NCBI GenBank assembly: GCA_022790975.1
Contig: JAAVYF010000041.1
Span: forward strand, 1-37,686
Reading direction: 5' to 3'
DNA length: 37,686 bases
DNA from: Clostridia bacterium
GTDB lineage: Bacteria > Bacillota > Clostridia > TANB77 > CAG-508
This document shows, piece by piece, positions 1-6,718 of this stretch. The first letter of the stretch is position 1. Each line of letters begins with the position of its first letter. Under the pieces are notes generated by a model, which had not been told where the DNA came from, made no database searches, and saw nothing but the letters and a program-made list of their open reading frames with translations. Made by a program: the position numbers and the translations under genes.

Positions 1-41
1 ACTAGTGGGTTACCCTGCTGGGAAGATAGGAAGTCGCCAGA
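1..41 (+). rRNA. rrf: 5S ribosomal RNA, 3' end only
   Basis: The first ~40 bases match the 3' end of a Firmicute 5S rRNA: a stem with ACCCTGCTGGGAAGATAGG followed by AAGTCGCCAG, the usual closing strand. The rest of the gene lies outside the window. A 5S gene directly followed by tRNA-Asn is a common end of an rRNA operon in this phylum. The exact 3' end is uncertain by a few bases. Confidence 0.75.
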
Positions 42-49
42 TTTTATAT

Positions 50-125
50 TCCTCTTTAGCTCAGTTGGTAGAGCGCTCGGCTGTTAACCGATAGGTCGTT
101 GGTTCGAGTCCAACAAGGGGAGCCA
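50..125 (+). tRNA. tRNA-Asn (anticodon GTT)
   Basis: A complete cloverleaf can be folded. The acceptor stem TCCTCTT pairs with AAGGGGA with one G-T pair. The D arm is AGCTCAGTTGGTAGAGC, the anticodon loop is CTGTTAA with anticodon GTT, the T loop is TTCGAGT, and the discriminator G is followed by an encoded CCA at 123-125. It directly follows the 5S rRNA. Its last seven bases are part of the attachment site of the mobile element downstream, which leaves the tRNA sequence intact. Confidence 0.97.
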
Positions 126-131
126 AAAAAT
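119..131 (+). repeat. attL core of the integrated element
   Basis: GGAGCCAAAAAAT here is repeated exactly at 9694-9706. It covers the last seven bases of the tRNA (GGAGCCA, including CCA) plus the A-tract. One direct repeat inside a tRNA 3' end and one at the far end, with a tyrosine integrase between them, is the classical footprint of site-specific integration. Identity stops right after the T: the left side continues into one hairpin and the right side into a different one. Confidence 0.9.
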
Positions 132-166
132 GATGAATTTTAACCAAATTCATCATTTTTTATTTT
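125..166 (+). terminator. Rho-independent terminator after tRNA-Asn, carried by the element
   Basis: A perfect 16-bp stem (125-140 with 146-161) with a 5-base loop TAACC is followed by a T-rich tail. It begins inside the attL repeat, so the element supplies its own terminator for the rRNA/tRNA operon when it integrates. It also shields the element from read-through. Confidence 0.85.
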
Positions 167-270
167 TATTTAACATTATTTGAAAGTATTGATACAACTG
201 CACTATATACCTTTTTCGTTATTCAAATATAACTTAACATTATTCAAAAATATTCGTCAATATTTTGCTT

Positions 271-468
271 TTGCACGGAATTTGCACGGGAGAGTTGCAC
301 GGACACGAAAAATCGTGTAATTGATGTAAGTATTACAATATCAATACTTTTAGCGATTTTTATAAACTTTAATTGCACGGACTATTTTTTGACCTAATAA
401 AAAAGTGCTTGTAATTACTTATTTTAATATAATTACAGAGATTTTCTTTATTCGTGTATTCCCGTGCA
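271..468. repeat. Left-end TTGCACGG repeats, probable integrase arm sites
   Basis: TTGCACGG occurs at 271-278, 282-289, 295-302 and 373-380, and in inverted form (CCCGTGCA) at 461-468. Related copies occur near the right end (TTCACGGA 9620-9627, TTGCACGG 9630-9637). Tn916-type and lambda-type integrases have an N-terminal domain that binds such arm sites beside the core. The interval 132-574 holds no gene, only these repeats and two terminators. The role as arm sites is inferred from position and repetition. Confidence 0.65.
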
Positions 469-521
469 GAAAATTGTTTGATGTACGAAAGTCTATAAAA
501 ATAAGCATTTTTATAGATAAT

Positions 522-553
522 AAAAAAGGAATTGCAATTATTAGCAATTCCTT
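522..553 (-). terminator. Terminator of the mobilization operon
   Basis: On the minus strand AAGGAATTGC and GCAATTCCTT form a 10-bp stem (526-535 with 544-553) followed by a T run. It lies 22 bases beyond the stop codon of the last minus-strand gene of the element. Confidence 0.8.
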
Positions 554-574
554 AAAAATATATTTTTTATATTT

Positions 575-862
575 TTATCTTTCTTCTTTTAAATCTTTGT
601 AGACTTGTTCTGCTAGTGCATATAATTCACAGTCTTTTTTACTAATTTCAAAGTCTGCATAATTTAATAATAATCTTTTTCCTTTATCTCCAAGCATTCC
701 TTTTAACTCATTATAGAGCTTATCACTTTTCTTATTGAAATCTAAATATTCATTGTTGTTATATTCAATATTTCCAAGTATTTCGTCAATTCTATATTTG
801 TAATGTTCTTCTTTAAATTCGTTATAACTTTTTAAAGAGTTTTTTTCTTCTTTATTTTCCAT
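575..862 (-). CDS. Small charged protein downstream of the relaxase
   Basis: 95 residues, rich in Lys, Glu, Asn and Tyr, probably helical, with no signal peptide or membrane segment. I do not recognise a family. Its ATG (860-862) is preceded by AAAGGTTG about eight bases upstream. It starts five bases after the relaxase stop codon, so the two are very likely co-transcribed and the protein may assist mobilization. It ends before a good terminator. The role is inferred from position only. Confidence 0.7.
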   Translation of the reverse strand: MENKEEKNSLKSYNEFKEEHYKYRIDEILGNIEYNNNEYLDFNKKSDKLYNELKGMLGDKGKRLLLNYADFEISKKDCELYALAEQVYKDLKEER

Positions 863-867
863 ATATT

Positions 868-1860
868 TTACAACCTTTCCTTAAATTCTGTGCAGAAATT
901 ATCTATCATTTTTTTAATAGACTTTATAGGTAAATTTATTAAAACGCTAATATATTCATAAGTTTTACTTATATAGTCTTTTAAGTGATATATTTCTTTC
1001 TGCATTTTGTAATTTTCTTCTATCAAGTTGTCATTTTTGCTTTTTAATTTTTTATTTTCTTCTTGCAATTTTTTATTTATTTTTTGTATCATATAGACAT
1101 TATTTCTAATTTTTACATATTGATTAGATAGGGTATTGAAATTATTTATAACTCGTCTATTTTGTTTTTGCAGAAGTTCAATGTTATTTGTTTCAAGTGG
1201 TTTTTCTTTTTGTATAGACTTTTTTTCATACTGTTGCACTTCATAATTGGTTAATTGTTTTAGTCTTTCTATATCAATATGCTCATTGTTTTTTGTATTT
1301 CCTCGCTCTAAATTAAAACCTGCTTTTGTCATATATGAATAGAAATTATCTTGTAATCTAGCATAACTATCTTTACCTTTCCAATATTCACTACAAGCAA
1401 TTTTATAAATTTCTTTTCCCGTTTTATCTGTCTTATGTACTACTGGAACAAAATCAAGATGTAGGTGGGGAGTTTCCTCATCTATATGTACTCTTGCAGA
1501 TATTATAAAGTCTTCTCCTAAGTTTTTATAGTTTGCTACAAATTTGTATGCAGTTTCAAAGTATCTTTTTGTTTCTTTTTCTCCAATTCTCTCAAAAAAC
1601 TCTTTGTCAGATGTGATTATAAATTCACAAATTAAGTTTGTTTGTTTAGTTATTCTATTTTTCATATTGTATTTTTGAATTAAATTTTTAATAGCCTTTT
1701 GATAGGTCGTATTGCATTTTTTAATAGAGTAGTTATTTTTGGAAATTTCTTTATTGATGTTTTTATTGGAATAGTGCGTATTTTTTCGCTCGTTATGTTT
1801 ATATAGTCCTGCAAGATTTTCTTTTTTATAGTTTTTATTTCTTAAAATAGCATAACTCAC
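868..1860 (-). CDS. mobV: MobV-family (Mob/Pre) relaxase
   Basis: 330 residues. DNA nicking and strand-transfer enzyme that starts mobilization at oriT. The N-terminus MSYAILR, then KHNER with His22 and SNKNIN, matches the pMV158 MobM pattern, where His22 is the nucleophile. The metal-binding motif HIDEETPHLHLD lies at residues 125-136 (H125, H132, H134). A long coiled coil follows (about 235-300), as is usual for MobV proteins. The start is GTG at 1858-1860 with AAAGGAAAGG upstream; no suitable ATG is near. A pMV158-like nick hairpin lies just upstream (1947-1970). A somewhat shorter C-terminus than many MobV proteins is the only oddity. Confidence 0.93.
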   Translation of the reverse strand: MSYAILRNKNYKKENLAGLYKHNERKNTHYSNKNINKEISKNNYSIKKCNTTYQKAIKNLIQKYNMKNRITKQTNLICEFIITSDKEFFERIGEKETKRYFETAYKFVANYKNLGEDFIISARVHIDEETPHLHLDFVPVVHKTDKTGKEIYKIACSEYWKGKDSYARLQDNFYSYMTKAGFNLERGNTKNNEHIDIERLKQLTNYEVQQYEKKSIQKEKPLETNNIELLQKQNRRVINNFNTLSNQYVKIRNNVYMIQKINKKLQEENKKLKSKNDNLIEENYKMQKEIYHLKDYISKTYEYISVLINLPIKSIKKMIDNFCTEFKERL

Positions 1861-1946
1861 ATTTTTAATTCCTTTCCTTTAAGCAATGCTCCGTAGAAAC
1901 TCTATTTTAAGTTTTCTACTTTGGTTTTGCTTATACGAATTTTTTT

Positions 1947-2010
1947 GAAGTTCTAACATACTAGAACTTCTACAAAGTTCTGTATGAGAAAGGGGAGAAA
2001 TTCCCCTTTC
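1947..2010 (-). other. Probable oriT with MobV nick hairpin
   Basis: On the minus strand GAAGTTCTA and TAGAACTTC form a perfect 9-bp stem (1947-1955, 1962-1970) around the loop GTATGT. The pMV158 oriT has the same design: a stem with loop GTGTG and cleavage before TTA. The loop here reads TAGTATG then TTA, so the predicted nick lies between 1957 and 1956 on the minus strand. A second 9-bp hairpin (1988-1996 with 2002-2010) lies on the far side. The site is about 90 bases upstream of the relaxase start, the usual place. Confidence 0.72.
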
Positions 2011-2142
2011 TAAACCCCTTGCAAGATTATTTAAAATTATTTGCCGTATATTCTTTTGAATATTGTTAAATAATTTTATAAAATAATCTTGTTTTCTCAA
2101 AATAGATCCAAAATTTATCGTTTTTGATCTGTTTTGAGAGTA

Positions 2143-2249
2143 GATAAATTAACAATTTAATTTATCTCTTGAGAAACCTGTGTCGGTTTCTCAAACTCTT
2201 CCAACTATGCTAATCAAAATAATCAAATAAAATTTGCTTATTTTGATTA
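2143..2249. other. Cluster of three perfect hairpins between relaxase and integrase units
   Basis: Three perfect inverted repeats lie in a row: GATAAATTA/TAATTTATC (2143-2151, 2158-2166), TTGAGAAACC/GGTTTCTCAA (2169-2178, 2185-2194) and a 12-bp pair (2211-2222, 2238-2249). The last overlaps the stop codon of the 2247-2513 gene and could end the integrase transcript, although no long T run follows. The others may belong to oriT or to a single-strand origin. Function is unproven. Confidence 0.5.
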
Positions 2250-2513
2250 CCTCACATCTTGTTCAGCAAAGTCAGTATTTTTTCCTAAACATAGTCCGTC
2301 AATAAAAGCTTCAATTTCTGCCCAAGTTTTATAACAATTTTTTCTATCTACTGCGTACCAGCTTTTGTCTTTGGTATTCTTTTCAATAAGTGCTATGCCT
2401 TTATTGTATGTATAGTCATTAGAATTTTTTAATAACAATAATTCTTTTGGGCTATCTGATAACATATATTCATTTAGTCCATTTACTCTTTGCATTATTT
2501 CAGTTTTGTTCAT
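2247..2513 (-). CDS. Hypothetical protein coupled to the integrase
   Basis: 88 residues, soluble, with no motif I recognise. Its ATG (2511-2513) overlaps the integrase stop codon by four bases, which indicates translational coupling. The protein has Trp/Tyr-rich stretches (KSWYAVD, CYKTWAE) and an acidic end. Being tied to int, it may act in recombination or its control, but nothing in the sequence proves this. Confidence 0.75.
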   Translation of the reverse strand: MNKTEIMQRVNGLNEYMLSDSPKELLLLKNSNDYTYNKGIALIEKNTKDKSWYAVDRKNCYKTWAEIEAFIDGLCLGKNTDFAEQDVR

Positions 2514-3856
2514 CTTTCAATTACTCCTTTTTCTTCGTTATTTAAACTGTTTTTTAACTCCTGTAAATATTCTATGTTTTCTCTATATTCTTCAATAGGT
2601 ATTAAGCCTCTTGCAAAAGATGTTTCGACCATTTTTGTTAGTTCTAATATTTTCTTTTCTTTTGGACTAATAATATTATCTTCTAATAAAAGCACAGGCT
2701 GTTTTGAGTTTATGATTTCGTTATTCATATAGTAATTGTTTACTTTTTCAAGTTCTGTTTCTTTATATTTATTGAAAACAGAAGTGTAGGTGTTTAAAGT
2801 AACAGATATATCACTATGTCCCATAAGTCTTTGAACTGCAACACCTCTCATACCTGCTTCAATACATCTAGTACCGTATGTATGTCTTAAACTATGTGTT
2901 GATATATCGTCTATGCCCATAGTTTTTAAAGTTCTTTTTAAGAAACGATTAACAGTTCTAGGGTTGGCATAATCTCCTTTTGTATTTACAAATAATTGCT
3001 TGTCCTTATTATTTTCAGCTAACCTCATTTGATTTATGATTTCACCTCTTATAAAAGTGGGAATAGGAACTTGTCTTATTCCAGCATAAGTTTTTGTTGA
3101 TTTTCCCATTACAACTTTGTGGTTTTGGTCAGTTGTTAGAGTTTTATTAACATTTACTAAATTTTTATTTAAGTCTATATCTGTACTTTTTAAAGCTAAA
3201 GTTTCTCCAACTCTCAGACCTAAATACATTTCAATTAAATATGCTACCTTATAAGGTTCTATTTCAGTTGTTGTATTCATTAAATAATTAGTCAAACTTT
3301 GTTGTTCTTCAACTTCTAAGGCTCTAACTTTTTTTGCTACTTGCTGACTTCTAGGTTTTATAACATCTATAAGTGGATTTTGCCTTAAAAAGCCTTTTTC
3401 GTATGCGTATGTAAAGTTTTGTTTGAATTGTTCAAAAATCTTACTAATAGTCGAATAACTGTAATTTGTTAATGTATTTAAGTAACTTTGTATTTCTTCG
3501 CTTGTTATATCTTCAATATTCTTTTTCATAGCAGGGCATTTTTCAATACAACTTATTGTATCTAGTATTCTTGAAAATTGTCGTTCTTCTATTAAGTTTG
3601 TATCAAATTTCTTTTGAGCAGTTGCTCTCATAAGCTGATTAAAAGGTATGCCATTATATTTAATAAATAGTTCGTTTCCTCTTTGACATTGAACAGTAGC
3701 CAAAAAGTCTTTTGCTTCTTGTTCTGTAAGAAAAGATTTCGTTTTTCTTGTTTCAGTCAAATTTTCTTTATCAATAATGTAGTAAGTACATCTATATCTG
3801 TTATCTCTTTTGTCATAGTAAATACTACCAATTTTATTTTTGTTATTATCTCTCAT
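2510..3856 (-). CDS. int: Site-specific tyrosine integrase
   Basis: 448 residues. Catalyses integration and excision of the element at the tRNA-Asn 3' end. An N-terminal arm-binding-like domain (about 10-60), a SAM-like core-binding domain (about 70-165) and the catalytic domain (about 180-365) are visible. Catalytic residues are Arg215 (LRVGETLAL), His321-x-x-Arg324 (HSLRH), His347 (LMGHSD) and the nucleophile Tyr357 (TLNTYT). It is of the Tn916/phage type. The C-terminal ~80 residues beyond Tyr357 form an unusually long tail. It lies 13 bases downstream of the excisionase-like gene. Confidence 0.96.
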   Translation of the reverse strand: MRDNNKNKIGSIYYDKRDNRYRCTYYIIDKENLTETRKTKSFLTEQEAKDFLATVQCQRGNELFIKYNGIPFNQLMRATAQKKFDTNLIEERQFSRILDTISCIEKCPAMKKNIEDITSEEIQSYLNTLTNYSYSTISKIFEQFKQNFTYAYEKGFLRQNPLIDVIKPRSQQVAKKVRALEVEEQQSLTNYLMNTTTEIEPYKVAYLIEMYLGLRVGETLALKSTDIDLNKNLVNVNKTLTTDQNHKVVMGKSTKTYAGIRQVPIPTFIRGEIINQMRLAENNKDKQLFVNTKGDYANPRTVNRFLKRTLKTMGIDDISTHSLRHTYGTRCIEAGMRGVAVQRLMGHSDISVTLNTYTSVFNKYKETELEKVNNYYMNNEIINSKQPVLLLEDNIISPKEKKILELTKMVETSFARGLIPIEEYRENIEYLQELKNSLNNEEKGVIER

Positions 3857-3869
3857 ATAGACACCCCCC

Positions 3870-4193
3870 CTAAGCTCGTTTTTGCATTTTCCACATTAGG
3901 TAGGCTATAAGCATAACTTGATTATTTTTTCCAACATTGATAGAGGGGAAGTCAGGTCGTTTAAACGTTTTATAAGCAACTGTTTCACAAATATTTAAGT
4001 CTTTCATAACATCTTGTACACATAACATTTTAAAAGGGTTTTTTAATCTTTTTACACATTCCATTATTGCTCTTTGCTCTGGTGTAACTTCATCTTCAAT
4101 TACTATCTTTTTAACTTCTGTACCTTTAATTTCATTTATCGTATCTTCAGTAAGTTTATTTAATATATTTTCCATATTTTTACTCACTTTCAT
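3870..4193 (-). CDS. xis: Excisionase-like helix-turn-helix protein
   Basis: 107 residues. The C-terminal half (LCVQDVMKDLNICETVAYKT, then RPDFPSINVGKNN) has the pattern of the MerR/excisionase-type winged helix: a helix-turn-helix followed by a short wing with a conserved Pro and Gly. The N-terminal ~45 residues are acidic and unrecognised. Directly upstream of int and co-directional, as in most tyrosine-integrase elements, so a role in directing excision is likely. It overlaps the preceding gene by 14 bases. Confidence 0.75.
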   Translation of the reverse strand: MKVSKNMENILNKLTEDTINEIKGTEVKKIVIEDEVTPEQRAIMECVKRLKNPFKMLCVQDVMKDLNICETVAYKTFKRPDFPSINVGKNNQVMLIAYLMWKMQKRA

Positions 4194-4710
4194 TATTATT
4201 TTTAAGATATTTCAATAGAATTGCTTGAATATTCAAAATCATTTCAAGCATTTTCTCGTTCTGGAGAGAAGAAGTAGTTTTATTTTCTTCGTTATCTCCT
4301 AATTCACTATTTAACTTAGGTACTAAGATTTTGTTATTGCTTGAACTTTCTGCAATAAACTTGCATTTTTCAAGCCATTTTTTGTATTTATCGTATTGAA
4401 AAGATTTTCTATCTAATGCGTCTTTATAGAATTTAACTTCGTCTTTGTTTAGGCTCCTAAAATCTTTAATTTTAGGGTTATAGCCGATTAAGAAGAGATC
4501 TCCTGTTATATGTTTAAAATCTAAAACAATGTTAGGAACTTGATTTGTATTTTGATTAAGACTACTGCATACAATGATACAATTTTCATATCTAACCATA
4601 TCTAAATTGCTTTCTACTATCATTTTTTTTATTTCAAACATATTTGCTATAATCTTAATAACAGGGGCTTGACCAGTTTCTTTGTATAAAACAACTATTT
4701 TTTTATTCAT
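4180..4710 (-). CDS. DUF3846-like protein
   Basis: 176 residues from the ATG at 4708-4710, chosen over an upstream ATG because AAAGGTGG lies eight bases before it and because it overlaps the previous stop by eight bases. The first ~95 residues resemble DUF3846 (KIVVLYKETGQAPVIKI, then CIIVCSS, GDLFLIGYN and DFRSL), a small domain common on mobile elements of Firmicutes and of unknown function. The C-terminal part is helical and polar. It sits in the recombination/regulation operon of the element. Confidence 0.7.
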   Translation of the reverse strand: MNKKIVVLYKETGQAPVIKIIANMFEIKKMIVESNLDMVRYENCIIVCSSLNQNTNQVPNIVLDFKHITGDLFLIGYNPKIKDFRSLNKDEVKFYKDALDRKSFQYDKYKKWLEKCKFIAESSSNNKILVPKLNSELGDNEENKTTSSLQNEKMLEMILNIQAILLKYLKNNNESE

Positions 4711-4891
4711 TGTCTGCACCACCTTTGTTATCTTCTGCATTTTGTTTAAGATATTGTTGATATGCAAAAGAGTTAAGATATTTACGTTTTTTCTTGTCGT
4801 CTAAACTAATTACTCTAAAAGAGAATAGGCAGTCGTGTTTTTCAATTTCTTTCAATTCTTCTTCTGTAATAAAATCGTCAAAACAATTCAT
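4703..4891 (-). CDS. Small acidic hypothetical protein
   Basis: 62 residues, rich in Glu, Asp and Lys, with no recognised domain. First gene of the minus-strand recombination operon (this gene, DUF3846-like, xis, int, small ORF). A ribosome site GTGAGGAATTTTT precedes the ATG. It overlaps the next gene by eight bases, which supports it being translated. Could be a small regulator, but that is a guess. Confidence 0.65.
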   Translation of the reverse strand: MNCFDDFITEEELKEIEKHDCLFSFRVISLDDKKKRKYLNSFAYQQYLKQNAEDNKGGADNE

Positions 4892-5021
4892 AAAAATTCC
4901 TCACTTTTAATTATTTTGACTGTCGACAGCCGTTAGGCTTAAGCTTGATTTTATGATACAACGATATTGGCTCTTAAAGTAAAAGCCCCCTAAAAACCCA
5001 CAAAAACCCCTAAAAATAAAA

Positions 5022-5138
5022 AATTAAAAACTCTGCAAGTATATAAAATTCAATACTTACAGAGCTTAAAAATTTTATTATCGTATTTTTTACATTAAAA
5101 AAGCCTTATAAATCAGTATATAACTGACTTATAAGGCT
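5022..5138 (-). terminator. Tandem terminators after the XRE regulator
   Basis: Two terminators act in the minus direction. The first is a 16-bp stem with one G-T pair (5102-5117 with 5123-5138) followed by TTTTTAA. The second is a 12-bp stem with one mismatch (5031-5042 with 5053-5064) followed by TTTTTAATTTTTT. Together they insulate the recombination operon (4891 downward) from the regulator gene. Between them and 4891 there is no gene; a 10-bp palindrome CTGTCGACAG lies at about 4920 and may be an operator. Confidence 0.82.
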
Positions 5139-5154
5139 CATATTATTAAATTTA

Positions 5155-5871
5155 TTATTCTTCAAAATCTTCTTTATTTTCTACATCTACATACCAAATA
5201 TTTATATCTTTTTGTTGTTTAAGTTCTTGTTCTGTTATTTTTAAATCTTCAAGCATTTCGTCTGTGAACTCTAAATCTTCTTTTGATATAAAACATTTTC
5301 TGCAACTTGGCTCATATCTGCCGTTTGTGCAAAACCAAGCACCACGTATAACCCTATCAATACCATTTGCAATATTTATATCAATTTGAGTACATTCTAA
5401 TCGAGGGCTAGTAGGTTTATAGTTATTAAGTTTTATAAAAGCCATAAAATTGTCTGTTTCTATATAGCCACTGAGATATATTCTATTTGTTTTATAATCA
5501 ACCATTTCAACGGCACAATAACTTGTTTTTTGTAATATATTCAATTTGAATTTACATTTTCCATACTTTTTAGAAGTAGGGAAGTAACCATAATAGTATG
5601 CATATAAAGTATTTACACCAAAGGGGTTAATGCTTTCTTTATTACTAATTGGTCTACTTGAAGAATTAAACAAATCACTTTCGTTAATCTCTAATTCATT
5701 ACACATTAAAGTTATTTGTTCTGCATCAGGAATTAGCTTTCCACTTTCAAATCTACTAATTGTTGCAGTATCTTTATTTATTGCTCGTGCCAAGTTTTCT
5801 TGGCTTAGTCCTTTATCTTTTCTAATTCTCTTTAATCGTTCTGCAAATTCTTGTCTATTAAATTCAGCCAT
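5155..5871 (-). CDS. XRE-family repressor of the element
   Basis: 238 residues. The N-terminus (about 7-65) is a Cro/C1-type helix-turn-helix (LSQENLARAINKDTATISRF). The C-terminal ~170 residues, with Cys138-type cysteines and CTNGRYEPSCRKC, are unlike a LexA/CI peptidase and I do not recognise them; the paired cysteines suggest metal or redox sensing. It is transcribed divergently from the leader/attenuator region, with a strong promoter of its own, and most likely controls one or both of these units. Confidence 0.85.
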   Translation of the reverse strand: MAEFNRQEFAERLKRIRKDKGLSQENLARAINKDTATISRFESGKLIPDAEQITLMCNELEINESDLFNSSSRPISNKESINPFGVNTLYAYYYGYFPTSKKYGKCKFKLNILQKTSYCAVEMVDYKTNRIYLSGYIETDNFMAFIKLNNYKPTSPRLECTQIDINIANGIDRVIRGAWFCTNGRYEPSCRKCFISKEDLEFTDEMLEDLKITEQELKQQKDINIWYVDVENKEDFEE

Positions 5872-5906
5872 AAAATCCCCCCTTTAATAAAGCATATACA
5901 CTTTTA

Positions 5907-5935
5907 ATTATAGCACATTTTGTATATTTTTTCAA
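5907..5935 (-). promoter_or_regulatory. Promoter of the XRE repressor gene
   Basis: On the minus strand TTGAAA (5930-5935) and TATAAT (5907-5912) are separated by exactly 17 bases, a near-consensus vegetative promoter 36 bases upstream of the start codon. Confidence 0.85.
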
Positions 5936-5975
5936 ACTTAAAAATTATCAAAAGCTTTACAGAGTAGGACTTCGT

Positions 5976-6004
5976 TTGATTTTTGCATAAAAATATGGTA
6001 TAAT
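5976..6004 (+). promoter_or_regulatory. Promoter of the leader RNA
   Basis: TTGATT (5976-5981) and TATAAT (5999-6004) with 17-base spacing. It is divergent from the repressor promoter about 40 bases away. The transcript would start near 6011 and run through a long untranslated region to the terminator at 6431-6466. A hairpin ATTCAGGCA/TGCCTGAAT (6093-6117) followed by TTTTCT lies on the way. Confidence 0.8.
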
Positions 6005-6188
6005 ATATATAACTTCATAGTGAATAGAATGGCTTTCAACCTTAATAAGAAATTCATTCCGCAAGCGTAATGCTTGATTGTTCAATTATAACATTCAGGC
6101 ATTGCAACTGCCTGAATTTTCTATATAAGATTTTAGCTTTGCTATTCTCTCGTATAGTGCATATTGAATATTTACTTGAAGAATTTAC

Positions 6189-6470
6189 ACACGGGAGAAT
6201 AAGCAAATGGAACACAATGTTTTTTATGGCGGACGGTTGCCCAGGTGGGTGCCCAATTCCAGTAGCAAACTACTAGGAGCCATTCGGTATTGGGGGACAA
6301 ATTCCCCCAAATTCTAATAAAAATCATTGAAATTTATATAGATTTATTTTATAATTAAGTTAATTACTCTAAGCTAGTTGCAATAGTTTAGGTAGTTATA
6401 GCTTTAAATATTAAGGTTTAAAGCACAAAACACGGGAACTTGCTTATTCTCCCGTGTTATTTTTTATTTT
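6189..6470 (+). promoter_or_regulatory. Attenuator: antiterminator arm and terminator hairpin
   Basis: The 18-base segment at 6189-6206 is perfectly complementary to 6440-6457. The latter is also part of a compact hairpin, AACACGGGA/TCCCGTGTT (about 6430-6438 with 6450-6458), followed by a T-rich run: a rho-independent terminator. The two pairings exclude each other, so the left arm can act as antiterminator, and pairing of the left arm would also bury the ribosome site of the leader peptide. About 250 bases separate the arms. Control of the downstream gene (6719) by this switch is inferred. Confidence 0.7.
6207..6317 (+). CDS. Putative leader peptide, 36 aa
   Basis: Small ORF starting ATG GAA CAC AAT, with a good ribosome site GGGAG (6193-6197) nine bases upstream. 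The zero-frame product is 36 residues and contains YGGRLPRWVPN. The region is much more G+C-rich than its surroundings and also folds (AGTAG/CTACT, TTGGGGG/CCCCCAA). The ribosome site lies inside the left arm of an 18-bp inverted repeat whose right arm is part of a terminator, the design of a translated attenuator. It has two in-frame CGG codons (6234-6236, 6285-6287). With a +1 shift at the first, the product would be 22 residues ending at TAG 6274-6276. No known leader peptide is recognised. Confidence 0.5.
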   Translation: MEHNVFYGGRLPRWVPNSSSKLLGAIRYWGTNSPKF

Positions 6471-6475
6471 AAAAT

Positions 6476-6603
6476 TTGCACATAGTGCAATATTTTGTAG
6501 AAATCAATTAAAATGATAATAAAATCTCTTGAAAATACTAGAATATAACTATTTTTTGCTTAAAAGTTTGCATATAGTGCAAATTCTTATGCGCATAGTG
6601 CAA
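6476..6603. promoter_or_regulatory. Three TTGCAYATAGTGCAA operator-like palindromes
   Basis: TTGCACATAGTGCAA (6476-6490), TTGCATATAGTGCAA (6568-6582) and ATGCGCATAGTGCAA (6589-6603). The first is a perfect palindrome with a 3-base centre; the last two lie 21 bp apart, two helical turns. They sit just upstream of the promoter of the Spo0A-C-like gene. A related half site, TATAGTGCA, occurs near 6153. They are probable binding sites of a dimeric regulator of the element. Confidence 0.7.
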
Positions 6604-6622
6604 AATCAGTTATTTTGAATTG

Positions 6623-6651
6623 TTTACATAATTTTGATATATTTATATTGT
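6623..6651 (+). promoter_or_regulatory. Promoter of the Spo0A-C-like gene
   Basis: TTTACA (6623-6628) and TATTGT (6646-6651) with 17-base spacing, 20 bases downstream of the last palindrome. Moderate match to a vegetative promoter. Confidence 0.55.
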
Positions 6652-6718
6652 AGTTACCAATGATAATTGTTAAGTTCAAAATAATTTTTACTTCTATTTT
6701 AGTTTTTAGGAGAATTTT

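Noticed and set aside
405..602. Plus-strand 65-codon ORF
   Set aside because: Overlaps the integrase arm sites and the terminator of the mobilization operon, with no ribosome site.
1879..2100. Minus-strand 73-codon ORF
   Set aside because: Spans the oriT hairpins; composition is set by the inverted repeats and no ribosome site is seen.
6070..6276. 68-codon ORF beginning at 6070
   Set aside because: Its start lies in the untranslated leader without a ribosome site. Only its last part, which overlaps the leader ORF in the +1 frame, may matter.
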